A stretch of DNA of 42,500 nt, taken from Symbiodinium natans. Taxonomy: Eukaryota > Sar > Dinophyceae > Suessiales > Symbiodiniaceae. Made by a program: the position numbers and the translations under genes. Under the pieces are notes generated by a model. That model had not been told where the DNA came from. It saw only the letters and a program-made list of their open reading frames with translations, and made no database searches. Location: positions 468,086 to 510,585 of the forward strand of contig CAJNDS010002279.1 of assembly GCA_905221605.1 (NCBI GenBank), read 5' to 3'. Positions 1-9,116 of this stretch are shown here, in pieces (position 1 is the stretch's first letter; the number at the start of each line of letters is the position of its first letter).

Positions 1-111
1 TTTAGGTTTTAGGGGTTTAGGGTTTCCGAAGTAGGACGTCTGGGGCTTCGGGTCCTAAACCCCTTGAAGTCTAAACGCCTTGCGCCCAAAACCGCATCGG
101 CGCTGCTTCTC

Positions 112-198
112 CTACTACTTGCTTAAGAACCCCCTATATTGCCTTGATAATCAAGGAATTGTTGTTCATCTTTGAGGGGGTTCTTAAGCAAATAGTAG
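112..198. repeat. 87-bp stem-loop element (23-bp arms)
   Basis: Left arm 112-134 and right arm 176-198 are inverted complements with one mismatch; a smaller palindrome (ccttgataatcaagg) sits in the loop. A 16-bp near-copy of the right end recurs at 298-313, across the adjoining telomere array. Confidence 0.75.
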
Positions 199-200
199 CC

Positions 201-297
201 CCAAACCCTAAACCCTAAACCCTAAACCCTAAACCCTAAACCCTAAACCCTAAACCCTAAACCCTAAACCCTAAACCCTAAACCCTAAACCCTAAAC
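201..297. repeat. CCCTAAA array, about 14 units
   Basis: Near-perfect tandem heptamer. It is flanked by a 16-bp direct repeat (183-198 and 298-313, one mismatch). Confidence 0.95.
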
Positions 298-850
298 CTT
301 AAGCAAATCGTAGTCTCAGCCGGCTCAAAGAGGACACTCCGAGGACGCGAGGTGCAAGATTTCGGAGCCTAAAGAATGTCCAACATGATTTAGGGTTTAG
401 GGTTTAGGGGTTTAGGGTTTAGGGTTTAGGGTTTGGGGTTTGGGGTTTAGGGTTTAGGGTTTCGGGTTTCGGGTTTTGTGTAGTATACCCGTATATGTAC
501 CGGATACAGACAGTACCAAAAGTAACCACAATACTGATTCGAACCAACTAGAGTTCTAAGCCGTGGAGTCTAGACTCAAATGTCTCCTTCGACTTAGATA
601 GGCCCCTAGATGGAGGGTTTTTGTTTATTCAGTATGTTCCCTTAGTATATCCGAGCTAACCCTTGTGACACCCCATCAACCCTAAACCCTGCTGCCCGTC
701 GGGTGGCAACGCAAACTCCACCCCAAACCCCAAACCCCAAACCCCGAACCCCGAACCCCAAACCCCAAACCCCAAACCCCAAACCCCAAACCCTAAACCC
801 TAAACCCTAAGCACGCAATGGCACACTAAACCCTAAACCCTAAGCACGCA

Positions 851-941
851 ATGGCGCACACAGCCTGGAGACGCTGTAGGGGCCTAGGGCTCGTTTTCTT
901 GGCTGCCCTCACGGCCGCCTTCATGGCAGGCCACACCAGCG
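851..941 (+). CDS. HAD gene exon 1: signal peptide
   Basis: The ATG at 851 opens MAHTAWRRCR followed by the hydrophobic core LGLVFLAALTAAFMAG, a typical cleavable signal peptide. The exon ends in phase 1 directly before GTTTAGGG, so the donor GT is the edge of a telomere-repeat array. A degenerate copy of the start region lies 33 bp upstream (809-826). No stop lies between this ATG and the donor. Confidence 0.65.
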
Positions 942-3900
942 GTTTAGGGTTTAGGGTCTAGGGTTTAGGGTTCAGGGTTCAGGGATTAGGGTTTAGGGTC
1001 GAGGGAATAGGGTTCAGGGTTTAGGTAGAGTTTAGGGTTTAAGGTTTAGGGCATGTAGAGTCTGTGCTTAGGCTGCTTAGGTCTTCAAGATGTTCCCTAT
1101 ATAGCAGCTATAGGGCCCAAGTACGTACTGTACGGGAACATGGATCCTGGGGGACATGGTTTCGGGTCTGCGCGCTAAGGGCTTTGTGGTTTTTGGGGTT
1201 GTAGGGCTTAAGAGAGTTCATAAAGTCATCATGGGGGTTCATTGAGTGTATGATGTTTGGGGTGTAAAGGGTTTGCCGAACGGGGTCGCCCTAAACCCTA
1301 AACCCTAAACCCTAAACCCTAAACCCTAAACCCTAAACCCTAAACCCTAAAGTAAACCCTAAACCCTAAACCCTAAACCCTAAACCCTAAACCCTAAACC
1401 CTAAACCCTAAACCCTAAACCCTAACGCAGAGGCTTCCATGCACGCCCGGGAGCTGCCTTTGCGCTGCAACCAAGGCAGCTGGCGAAGGCCAAGGCGGCC
1501 GGCGAGACGTCTAGGAGTTTTAAGGGGTTTAGGGTTTAGGGTATAGGGTTTTCAAGGGATGAAGACTCGGACCCCTAAGGTTGTACCCCTAAAGGTTTCC
1601 CGTAATATACCTCTAATATGGCCCCTTACACTATCTCTGCACCTCACCAAACGAACGACGAGGCTCAACTGCTGCAGGGTCGACGGGCGCTGTTGGGGGT
1701 GCTGTTCGACGTGGACGGAACACTGGTGGACTCCACGCAGCTCGCCTTCTGCGCCACAAACGAGGTCCCGGACACTCCCAGCTATCCCTTAAATGAGCTA
1801 TATGTACATATGAGGTATAAGCGACAGAACAAGACCCTGTCAACATGCATCCTTTCGGTCCTGTTAGGATCCCTACGAAACAGACGCAGGAGTAGTCCTT
1901 TCTTCTGAGAAAATGGCCCTAAACCCTAAACCCTAAACCCTAAACCCTAAACCGCGTCTCTGGACGAGGTGCTGGAGAAGTTCGGGTACCCCCAGGTCGA
2001 TGTCGAGGACTCTTCGGGACTCAATGAACCCTAAGATTGGTATCATCTACCCTCTAGGGTTTAGGGTTTAGGGTTTAGGGTTTGGTCCGAAACTCCCTCT
2101 GAAGGGTACGATTTTGTGCACCACAGACCCTTTTTTGCTCGTCCTTCAGGACTACCATCGCGGGACCAAGTACACCACCCCCGTCCGGCTGGCCTGGCAT
2201 GCTGGACTGGCGCAGAATCCCGAGGCGAGCCCTTCATCAGCCGAGTCGCTAGGGGCGGAGATGGGCCGGGTCTTCGACAGCACGTATCTGGATTCTTGTT
2301 CATACATGTATTATTCTGGGTTGCCATGATGGTGGCAAAAAGGGCCCAAGTATAGACCATCTGGGTTCTTGCCCCTGTGAGGGACAAGGTTACCATGATA
2401 AGGAAGCGTTACCATGGACTACGTTCTCTCAAGGGGCTATAGGAGGGACCCTTATGAGGGACCCTAGGGGTTATTTATGTAAATGTAAGGTATTGTATAG
2501 AGGTTATATACGGGAATAAGATTTCGGGTTCCTTTTAGGGGTCCCTGCTTATACCCCTTAAAGCTTTAATTCTCTGATCGTTTTCGTCAAGTTCGTTGAC
2601 AGCGACCCTGGCTTGGTAGGGTTTAGGGTTTAGGGTTTAGGGTTTAGGGTTTAGGGTTTAGGGTTTAGGGTTTAGCCCAGTACCACCCCTTTCCCTTTTT
2701 TGCTGTTTATTTAGTGTTCAAGGTCGCTTTATCAAGTAACCAAACCCCCCCAGAATAGGGTGCCCTTAGTGAAAGATGGTTACAGGGCTACCCAGCAGGT
2801 ATGTCGACCCAGCCCTAAACCCTAAACCCTAATCCCTAAACCCTACACAAGCCCTAAACCCTAAAACCCTAAAACCCTAAAGCCCTAAAACCCTGAAACC
2901 CTAAAACCCTAAAACCCTAAACCCTAAACCCTAAACCCTACACACCCAAGGTATGTGGCCCTGGTGACACCGAAGAGCGCCCCGCTCTTCGAGGGCCTAA
3001 AGGAGCTTCTCGCAGCGCTCGCAGCTCGGTGGGCCCTGGGGCCCTGGGGGATTTCGTATTTTTTCCCTTAGTTGGGTCTGAGCGGATCATATTTCTGACA
3101 CCCTAAACCCTAAATCCCTAATCCCTAAACCCTAAACCCTAAACCCTAAACCCTAACCCCACACCCCAAACAATTAGAACCATTTTTTCAGAGCGCTTTC
3201 AAGGGCCCTCCGAGGCGGAGAGGCAGGTGACCTTGGGCGTCCTGTCGAATGCGGCGCTGGCATACGTGGAAGCTGTGCTATCTGTCAACAACCTGAAGAG
3301 GCCCGAGGCTATGGTGGCAGCCCCATTGGGGTTTAGGGTTTAGGGTTTAGGGGTTTAGGGTTTAGGGTTTAGGATTTAGGGGTTTAGGGTTTAGGGGTTT
3401 AGGGTGCTCATGTCTGCCAAATTTCAGCCATGCAGACTTAGGAGGGCTTATCTAGAGGCCGAGAGCCTAGCAACTGAAGAGGGCATGACCTACATCGATC
3501 TCCGACACCCCTGTGTTTTCCCAAAGGTTTTTCCCGGTGTGGCACGGCGCGGACTCAGTCGCGCTGCCGAAGCCAGCACCCGACGGCTTGCTTCAGTGCT
3601 GCACCGAGCTGGGCCAGCTTAAAGCATCGGAGTACGTTTATGTGTCCTGTCATGAGCCCATCCCCGGACTTTGATTTGGAGGTATTGGCCCAACAATCAT
3701 CAAGTAAGCGTTGTATACATATATACATAAATAAATAAATCGATAAATATACAATATATATATATATATCTCTCTGTCTATCTATCTATCTATTTATCTA
3801 TCTATCTGTCTTTTTTTTTCGGGTGGGGGGGGTGGGGGTTGGGGGGGGAGGGGTGAGGGGGCACCTCCTGGGCGAAGACCATTAGGCCTCGGACACCACA

Positions 3901-5220
3901 CGAAATACGGCGCCCAGGTGATGGGGGAAACCCTGAACCCTAAACACCCACACCCTAAACCCTAAACCCTAAACCCTAAACCCTAAACCCTAAACCCTAA
4001 ACCCCAAGGTCGGTGACGGGCCCAACGACGGAAGGGCGGCGCGAGCTGCCGGGATGGCCTCCATCGGTGTCTAGGACTGGGAATAGGCCCTTTGTTCCTT
4101 GGGTTTAGGGTTTAGGGTTTAGGGTTTAGGGTTTAGGGTTTAGGGTTTAGGATACCCTAAACCCTAAACCCTTTTTGTTCCTAGGCTGCTCCCGGGTCTA
4201 GGTGTGTCCTGGGGCTCCAACACCCGGGAGACGCTGGAACCCGACTTCGATGTCGCCAGACTTGGTTTAGGGTTTAGGGTTTAGGGTTTTAGGGTTTTAG
4301 GGTTTTAGGGTTTAGGGTTTAGGGTTTTGGGGTTCTAGGGTTTGTAGGTTTGTAGGTTTGTACGTTTGTAGGGTTTTGGGGTTTTCAGGTTTCGTTTCGG
4401 GCTTCGGGTAGCCCAGTGGTGCCCTTTTGGCTCTTGTTGGGTTGTAGGGTCCCTTATATCAGTAAGCGATTGTTACCCTCACTGCAGTATGCTTCTGGGC
4501 TACCCAGCTCAGAATATTCTTTAGAGAGTCTATCTTAGTCTGTTGTTGCTTCTTGTGGTACTAGATCACAGTATACTATAGGATTTTTGTATTTTGGCGT
4601 GTGTAATAATTCATAGATATGCCGGAGTGGCACGAAAAATCGAGCATATGTCCTAAATCTGTCGAATACCCAAAGATAGTCAAGCACATAGAGTTTGTTT
4701 TTGTAAGAGGCTGTGTCTTAGAGCATATGATGGAATAGTACAGTATGCTTTCGTGTATTCCAGTACATTCTAGGTTGTCATAGTACAACATTGTAACTTG
4801 TAGTATAGTGCTCTGTTGGTCTCCGTCATCGCTGGGATTGGGGTGGGGGGGCAACTCGGGATGCTACTTTCGTCAGGCGTTTACCTCTATACCATTAGTT
4901 GATCTGTTTACGGTTAGGGTTTGTACTCTTTTCACAAAGAAGCACCCAGACTAGGGTTTAGGGTTTAGGGTTCAAAAAAAGAAGGGTTAGGGCTGGCGAA
5001 ACCATAGCCCCTAAAGCATAAATACCGTGCCGAAACTCTCCGAACACCCTCGCCCCTAAACCCATAAAGAATGACTCTCTCCTAAACCCCTAAACCCTAA
5101 ACCCTAGGCAAAATGGAACTCTCACAACCCTTCGCGATGGCGCTGGCAGAGGTCGTCGTTGACACGGCCGAAGACTTGACGGAGGTCCTCCTTGCCTCTT
5201 TGCAAGATCGCGCCGCGTGA
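851..5220 (+). CDS. HAD-superfamily phosphatase (phosphoglycolate phosphatase-like), 11 exons, probably plastid-targeted
   Basis: Hand-assembled gene: exons 851-941, 1433-about 1508, 1678-1764, 1969-2007, 2150-2283, 2951-3028, 3223-3330, 3527-3641, 4009-4066, 4202-4264 and 5150-5220. The joined product is about 300 residues, normal for a HAD phosphatase with a small cap. Seen in order: motif I LFDVDGTLVDS (two Asp, nucleophile and acid/base), a cap segment with GTKYTTPVRLAWHA, motif II GVLSNA, motif III Lys in LPKPAPDGLL, and motif IV VGDGPNDG (Mg-binding Asp). Family knowledge: these enzymes remove phosphate from small molecules such as 2-phosphoglycolate; the exact substrate cannot be told. 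Junction phases agree from exon 3 to the TGA at 5218; the exon 2/3 junction does not close with a GT donor and may use GC or GA. The N-terminus looks like a signal peptide plus transit peptide, so plastid location is inferred. Introns carry telomere-repeat arrays. Confidence 0.85.
1289..1426. repeat. CCCTAAA array in HAD intron 1
   Basis: About 19 CCCTAAA units with one AAAGTAAA break, ending a few bases before the acceptor of exon 2. The same intron begins with GTTTAGGG repeats at 942-1055, so its two ends are inverted complements. Confidence 0.9.
1433..1508 (+). CDS. HAD gene exon 2: transit-peptide-like segment
   Basis: Acceptor cgcagag|G in phase with exon 1 gives FHARPGAAFALQPRQLAKA and so on: rich in Ala, Arg and Lys, no acidic residues until the end, with a Phe just after the expected signal cleavage. 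This resembles a secondary-plastid transit peptide. The right border is uncertain. GT at 1509 leaves phase 2, which does not match exon 3; GC donors at 1495 or 1498, or GA at 1504, would restore the frame. Confidence 0.5.
1678..1764 (+). CDS. HAD gene exon 3: motif I
   Basis: Encodes GRRALLGVLFDVDGTLVDS and continues to CATNE; DxD motif I of HAD phosphatases. Acceptor ctgcag|GG at 1677 (an alternative AG|G lies at 1662), donor GT at 1765. The 7-bp string ACGAGGT spans this exon's right edge and recurs across the left edge of exon 4. Confidence 0.85.
1969..2007 (+). CDS. HAD gene exon 4
   Basis: Thirteen codons, VLEKFGYPQVDVE, continuing the cap region. Acceptor gacgag|GTG. The right border needs a GA donor at 2008 for full length, or GT at 2002 for a product two residues shorter. 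AGGACT occurs at both ends of the following intron. Confidence 0.75.
2150..2283 (+). CDS. HAD gene exon 5: cap domain
   Basis: Acceptor ttcag|G. Encodes DYHRGTKYTTPVRLAWHAGL, then a Ser/Ala-rich linker and GAEMGRVFDS. Donor CAC|gtatct in phase 2. The conserved GTKYTTPVRLAWHA block is a cap feature of this HAD group, recalled from family knowledge. Confidence 0.85.
2621..2942. repeat. Inverted telomere arrays in HAD intron 5
   Basis: TTTAGGG units at 2619-2675 and CCCTAAA or CCCTAAAA units at 2812-2942 face each other across about 140 bp of unique DNA inside the intron between exons 5 and 6. Confidence 0.85.
2951..3028 (+). CDS. HAD gene exon 6
   Basis: Acceptor acccaag|G completes the Thr codon of exon 5, then YVALVTPKSAPLFEGLKELL and LAALAA. 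This is the helix before motif II (the usual PLFPG-KELL pattern). Donor GT at 3029, phase 2. The first 8 bases (GTATGTGG) nearly repeat the donor of the previous intron (GTATCTGG). Confidence 0.85.
3223..3330 (+). CDS. HAD gene exon 7: motif II
   Basis: Acceptor ggagag|G restores Arg and then QVTLGVLSNAALAYVEAVLS. The Ser of LSN is the motif II residue. Only a donor at 3331, which is GTTTAGGG of a telomere array, keeps frame with exon 8; GT at 3314 does not. Confidence 0.8.
3527..3641 (+). CDS. HAD gene exon 8: motif III
   Basis: Acceptor ccaaag|G, then FFPVWHGADSVALPKPAPDG, LLQCCTELG and so on. The Lys of PKPAPDG is motif III. Donor TAT|gtgtcc, phase 0. Confidence 0.85.
3711..3860. repeat. 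A/T microsatellite followed by G-rich tract (HAD intron 8)
   Basis: ATAA, TA, CTAT and CTGT short repeats, a T run, then a G-rich tract, followed by CCCTAAA units at 3950-4005. Confidence 0.9.
4009..4066 (+). CDS. HAD gene exon 9: motif IV
   Basis: Acceptor ccccaag|G; VGDGPNDGRAARAAGMASI. GDGPND is motif IV, with the Mg-binding aspartates. Donor ATCG|gtgtct, phase 1. Confidence 0.88.
4202..4264 (+). CDS. HAD gene exon 10
   Basis: Acceptor ggtctag|G in phase; VSWGSNTRETLEPDFDVARL. Donor CTTG|gtttaggg: the telomere array itself forms the 5' end of the intron. Confidence 0.85.
4265..4400. repeat. TTTAGGG array starting HAD intron 10
   Basis: Begins exactly at the exon 10 donor and decays into GTAGGTTT and TTTTGGGG variants. 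Confidence 0.9.
4406..4505. repeat. 100-bp inverted-repeat element (family F)
   Basis: An 11-bp perfect terminal inverted repeat (gggtagcccag / ctgggctaccc) inside HAD intron 10. A related stretch, sharing the left end, starts near 30513 (agcccagtggtacccttgac). Confidence 0.65.
5150..5220 (+). CDS. HAD gene exon 11 and stop
   Basis: Joins in phase to give EVVVDTAEDLTEVLLASLQD and then RAA before TGA at 5218-5220. This matches the usual C-terminal strand and helix of the fold. The acceptor ctggcag|AG is the only one in this gene not followed by G. Confidence 0.8.
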
Positions 5221-6148
5221 GATCCAGGTTCAACTCGGAGCTTCCTTGGGGCCTTTAAGGGGTGTTTCGGGTTTCGGGTCATAGGGTTTAGGGTTTAGGG
5301 TTTAGGGTTTAGGGTTTAGGCCTTACCCTGTAGCATCCACCTTAAACTGGGTGTTTCAGGTTCATGAGGTTTCGGGTTTAGGGCTTAGGGCTCAGCTCTC
5401 GTCATGACCGGCCAGTCACATGCTGAAAAAAAAAGCTCTGTGCCAAAGCCTCTGCAGCGTTGGGGGCCCCCCCAGCCCGACAAAGGTGTAGGTGACAGGG
5501 CATGGCCCGCCCAAAAAATAGTGGGTAGTATGGGAGCACCTAGAACCTAAACCCTAAAGCCCAAGCTCAGAAGGTACCTGCCGAGATGTCTGGAGTTTAT
5601 ATAGGGTTTGGGGGCATCGAAGCAGTTCGTGATTGAGGTTGTTGTTCAGATGAACCTATGGACCTTGTTGCTCAACTTGCTTAAACCGCAAAGAATGGTC
5701 AGTAACCCTAGATACCCTAAACCCTAAACTATTGGTCCTAAAAGCGTTTCGCAACTCAATCCCAACCGTGAACTTCAATGCTCTCAACTCAGACTGCGGC
5801 CGGGCGGGAGGCCTAACAAAAAGGCCCTAAGTCCTACCATCAGAAACCGCCAAGTCCAACGTTTTTGTAGGTTGCCTAGGACTCCGATTAGGGGGTTGTA
5901 TAGCAACAACCTACAAAAAGGGTAGGCTTTGGGCTCTCGGCCTGCCTGAATATGAAAGCAGGACAACAAGAACCGTTCCACGGAGATATCAAACTGGATT
6001 CAAGTTCTTTGCGGCCGTCACCTCGAGAGGCGCCTTTGGCGTCGTTTAGGATTGGATGCCCGAGCTGACAGGGAGTGTTCCCTAAACTCGGGTTTAGGCT
6101 TGTGGGTCGAGGGTTTAGTAGGACTTAGCTGAGTTCCTTAGTCAAGAG
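5221..6148. other. Intergenic or intron region downstream of the HAD gene
   Basis: Short TTTAGGG array at 5285-5320 and degenerate telomere units. A hairpin (arms 5861-5874 and 5907-5920) lies in a locally unique stretch. No island here gives a persuasive exon. Confidence 0.5.
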
Positions 6149-6269
6149 GAAGTGGCGGCTTCAGAAGACAGCCTAGGGCAGCACGGTGCCTGCCGTGTTT
6201 GGAGAAGGGCTGTCTCTATTTGGCAGTCTTGGGGTGCTGCTGTCACTACCACCCGTGCTCTTCTAGCAG
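6149..6269 (+). CDS. Candidate exon, unknown protein
   Basis: AG|G at 6148 and GT at 6270. One frame reads VAASEDSLGQHGACRVWRRA and stays open past the border to 6340. I do not recognise it. Confidence 0.3.
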
Positions 6270-6577
6270 GTCGGGGGCACTCCGCCTTCGTTTCGGGCTT
6301 AGCGCTAACGGCTTTGGGCTTAGGGCTTCAAATCTTGTGAGCTTCAGGGCCTAAGGCTTTCGAGCTTCAAGGCATAGGATGAGGGATTTAGGTGGGCAGG
6401 CCTCAATAGCTCTTCAAGGGGCCCCTTTCCGGCGCTACTCTACCTCAAGCCTATTCACCCTCAAACTGGAGCCCTTAAGGTTGTCTAAGGCGAGACCTGC
6501 AACACAACAAGCTTGGGGTTTTAGGGTCCCTTCTAATAAGCAAGCGTGCCGGGCGGCAAAAATCCCCCGCTGCATGG

Positions 6578-6596
6578 GGGGGGGGGGGGGGGGGGG
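6578..6596. repeat. G homopolymer, about 19 nt
   Basis: Uninterrupted G run. Similar runs lie near 7710-7726, 8119-8135, 13322-13341, 20245-20267, 37221-37238 and 38293-38310; C runs near 27313-27330, 29794-29812, 32267-32291 and 35350-35362. Confidence 0.95.
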
Positions 6597-6682
6597 TGGT
6601 TAGGTTTTAGGGCTTAGGGCTGTTCCTAAATCACCCCTACTGGACTTAGGTCTTCGGTTCTTGGGGCAGAGGGTGGGGGAAG

Positions 6683-6806
6683 GTCTTTGAGACCCTCAAG
6701 CCTAGACACTTTGAATCTGAAGAAGCTCAGGAACAACGAAGTCATGCACCAGGCCTACACGCAGCGCGTGGTGCGGCGCCAGGCACAGCTCAGAACAGCT
6801 AGCAGG
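6683..6806 (+). CDS. Candidate exon, basic helical segment
   Basis: AG|G acceptor; 41 codons including LDTLNLKKLRNNEVMHQAY then TQRVVRRQAQL: rich in Arg, Gln and Leu, probably helical. The right border is uncertain (no GT; possibly a GC donor). Could share a gene with the next islands, which can all be read in phase 0. Function unknown. Confidence 0.5.
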
Positions 6807-7104
6807 GCCCCTAAGCCCTACATCTTGTGTGTTCTTCGCTGGGTGTGTCCTTAAATTACAGGGTTCTTAGGGGGGGGGGGCTTCAAGGAGGTATGTAACC
6901 CAAGGTTCCCTACTACTCCCCACTCCCCCCCTCCCCAAGCTTCCCTAAGGTTCTCTAGGTACCCCCATGAGCCCCCCTCTCAACCCTCAACCCTAAACCC
7001 CAGCCCTAAACCCTAAACCCTAAACTCCGAAACCCCAAACCCCAGCCCTAAACCCTAAACCCGTTGCTCCCTTAAGAACCCTACAATTCAATCCGAAGAA
7101 CGAG

Positions 7105-7169
7105 GCGTTGTACGAGCGCATTGCCTGGCTCCAGCTACAGCACCTCCGGGCGGTCGTGGACCCTATAGG
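7105..7169 (+). CDS. Candidate exon, helical segment
   Basis: AG|G acceptor; ALYERIAWLQLQHLRAVVDP. Donor GT at 7170 or earlier at 7153. In phase with the preceding island; unknown protein. Confidence 0.5.
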
Positions 7170-7936
7170 GTTAGAGGGTGCAGGTTCCTCGCAACCTACC
7201 TCTAATCTTGAAACCCTAAACCCTAAACTCTAAACCCTAAACCCTAAACCCTAAACCCCAAACCCCAAACCCCAAACCCCAATCCCCAATCCCCAAACCC
7301 CTACCCGGCCTATACCGCACATCTTCCAGCTTAGACTTAACTCGGCGAGGATTATCAGTAGTATCCTTCTTCTTGAGGTTCCTTCATAAACTGATCGTTT
7401 CTTAATTCCCAGGTTGCTGCCAGGCCTGGTTTGCCCAAGACTTGGGTGGGGAAGTGGGGGTGGGCAGTTTGTTTGTTCACGTGAGGAATCCCCAACTCTT
7501 TTCACCAAGAGGTGCGACACCTTGTGCTTGCCAGCCTTGTCGCAGAGTGACTTAGTGACAGCGTAAAGGGTTCAGGAGTCAGAGAACCGTAAAGGCCTCA
7601 CGCACAAAGCGCGTCTCCTATATATATATATATATACATATTCATATTCCGTATCCGTATGAAACGGTTTAAGGTTGAGGGTTGTCCCAGAAGAGCAGTT
7701 CCTAGCAGGGGGGGGGGGGGGGGGGGCGGCTTGTGAATCAAACCCTAATCCAATAGCCCTGAACTTCATACTACAGGCCCTCAGAATCCCTCAGGACATG
7801 GGTGGAAAATGCAGAGTCAGCTCCTCCTTGTCATGAGTTGTTTGAGAGTAATGAGACGCATCTTAACTCCAAGGAAACCCAACCCTCGCCCCCTAAGACC
7901 CGAAATCTCGGAGACCCCTAAATCCTGAAAGGTCTA

Positions 7937-8003
7937 GGGGTTTAGGGTTTAGGGTTTAGGGTTTAGGGTTTAGGGTTTAGGGTTTAGGGTTTAGGGTTTA
8001 GGC
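7937..8003. repeat. TTTAGGG array, 9 units
   Basis: Perfect heptamers ending about 25 bp before a candidate exon. Confidence 0.95.
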
Positions 8004-8028
8004 CTAGATCCTAAACCGCAAGCCGCAG

Positions 8029-8091
8029 GATAAGCTGTCGAAGCAATTGGAGGAGCGAACCGAGGAGTTGAAAATCGCGAAGATGAAGCAG
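8029..8091 (+). CDS. Candidate exon, coiled-coil segment
   Basis: AG|G acceptor; 21 codons, DKLSKQLEERTEELKIAKMK and Q, with a clear heptad-like charge pattern. The end is followed by GC, a donor type known in dinoflagellates. Phase 0 at both ends. Confidence 0.55.
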
Positions 8092-8271
8092 GCGCACCCT
8101 TGGGGAAGGGCAAGGGTTGGGGGGGGGGGGGGGGGCGGGTTGGGGTTTAAGGTTGAGGGTTGGGTTTGGAGTTTTAGGGTGCGCAAAGGGCTTAGGATTG
8201 AGTCTAATTTTCGTTTGGCGGTTTGAATTGGAGAGGGGCCTGGGGCTTGCTGCGTTCAGCTTAAAAATGGT

Positions 8272-8390
8272 TGCCTACTTGCAACCCCTTTTGACTTAGT
8301 AAGTAGGGTTAGTAAGGTGGGTCATGGGGATGATAATCATGGGGGATGTAAAGTAAACTTACTGGGTCGAACGCGCTTCTAAGGAAGGCT
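8272..8390. repeat. Inverted-repeat element, family B
   Basis: Left arm tgacttagtaagtagg (from about 8291) pairs with 8351-8367. The segment aagtagggttagtaaggtg recurs at about 28163-28182 with one mismatch, and the same terminal motif recurs inverted near 28295-28310. Confidence 0.55.
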
Positions 8391-8598
8391 TGTGGAATAT
8401 TCTGGGATGCTCAGAGTCGACTCTGGGTCGTCTGTGTATGTGGGGCATGGAGGCTCCCAGAACTTTCAGCCAAGCTGCTGTTCTTTAAGGTGGCTAGGCC
8501 TTTGGGTTTAGAAACACCTCAACCCTAAACCCTAAACCCTTAACCCCAAACCCTAAACCCTAAACCCGTAAACCCTAAACGCATGCACAGCATGCCAG

Positions 8599-8664
8599 GA
8601 TGTTCGTCTGTACCGGCGGCTAACAGCAGAGGCGCGGTCGTGCGGGCGACTCTCTTGCCATAGG
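8599..8664 (+). CDS. Candidate exon, basic segment
   Basis: AG|G acceptor, donor CATAGG|gttt, 22 codons in phase 0 (DVRLYRRLTAEARSCGRL). The same CATAGG|gttt right border occurs at 12758. Unknown protein. Confidence 0.45.
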
Positions 8665-9116
8665 GTTTATATGGGTTGGTGGTCTCTTTAAGCAGGGTTT
8701 CTGTTTCATAGGGCATATATTCGGGTTCTTATTAGGGTATCTAGGGGCTAGATAAAAGGTATAAGGGCAACAGATACAGAGGCCACCTGCCTTTATAACA
8801 AAGGGTCATTGGGGTTATTAAGGTTGTCAGGCTCATGCATATGCGTCTGGTCTTTAAGAATATGGTGCCCTTGACAAGTGTCCTTTGATAGCGGAGTGGT
8901 TACAATACGTGGGGCCTTCTATCCGCCCATGCCCCATACTCCGGAAATCAGGAACATACCCTCAGGGATCGAGTTACGAATCAAGGTGTATTAAACTTTG
9001 TGGGTAAAGGAGAAACACCCTAAGTCCTATACACCTTCCACCCTACACCCTACATCCTAAACCCCAAACCCAACCCTAGACCCTAAACCCTAGCCTTAAA
9101 TACCCAACAGAGTTAG

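Larger units (their letters stand above)
1..850. other. Region left of the HAD gene
   Basis: Degenerate TTTAGGG/CCCTAAA arrays at 1-50, 201-297, 390-475 and 722-845 (the last includes CCCCAAA and CCCCGAA variants), with short unique segments between. No convincing exon. A trans-splice acceptor for the HAD mRNA could be the AG at 843-844; this is inference. Confidence 0.6.

Noticed and set aside
1-300. Left edge as a true chromosome end
   Set aside because: Telomere-type arrays occur in both orientations throughout the window and unique DNA interrupts them; nothing marks the left edge as a terminus.
4401-4440. Possible relict spliced-leader sequence (ccttttggctc)
   Set aside because: Only a short match to the dinoflagellate spliced leader as I recall it; the stretch is part of inverted-repeat element F.
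4576-4854. Minus-strand open frame of 92 codons
   Set aside because: A/T-rich DNA inside HAD intron 10, no family resemblance, poor composition.
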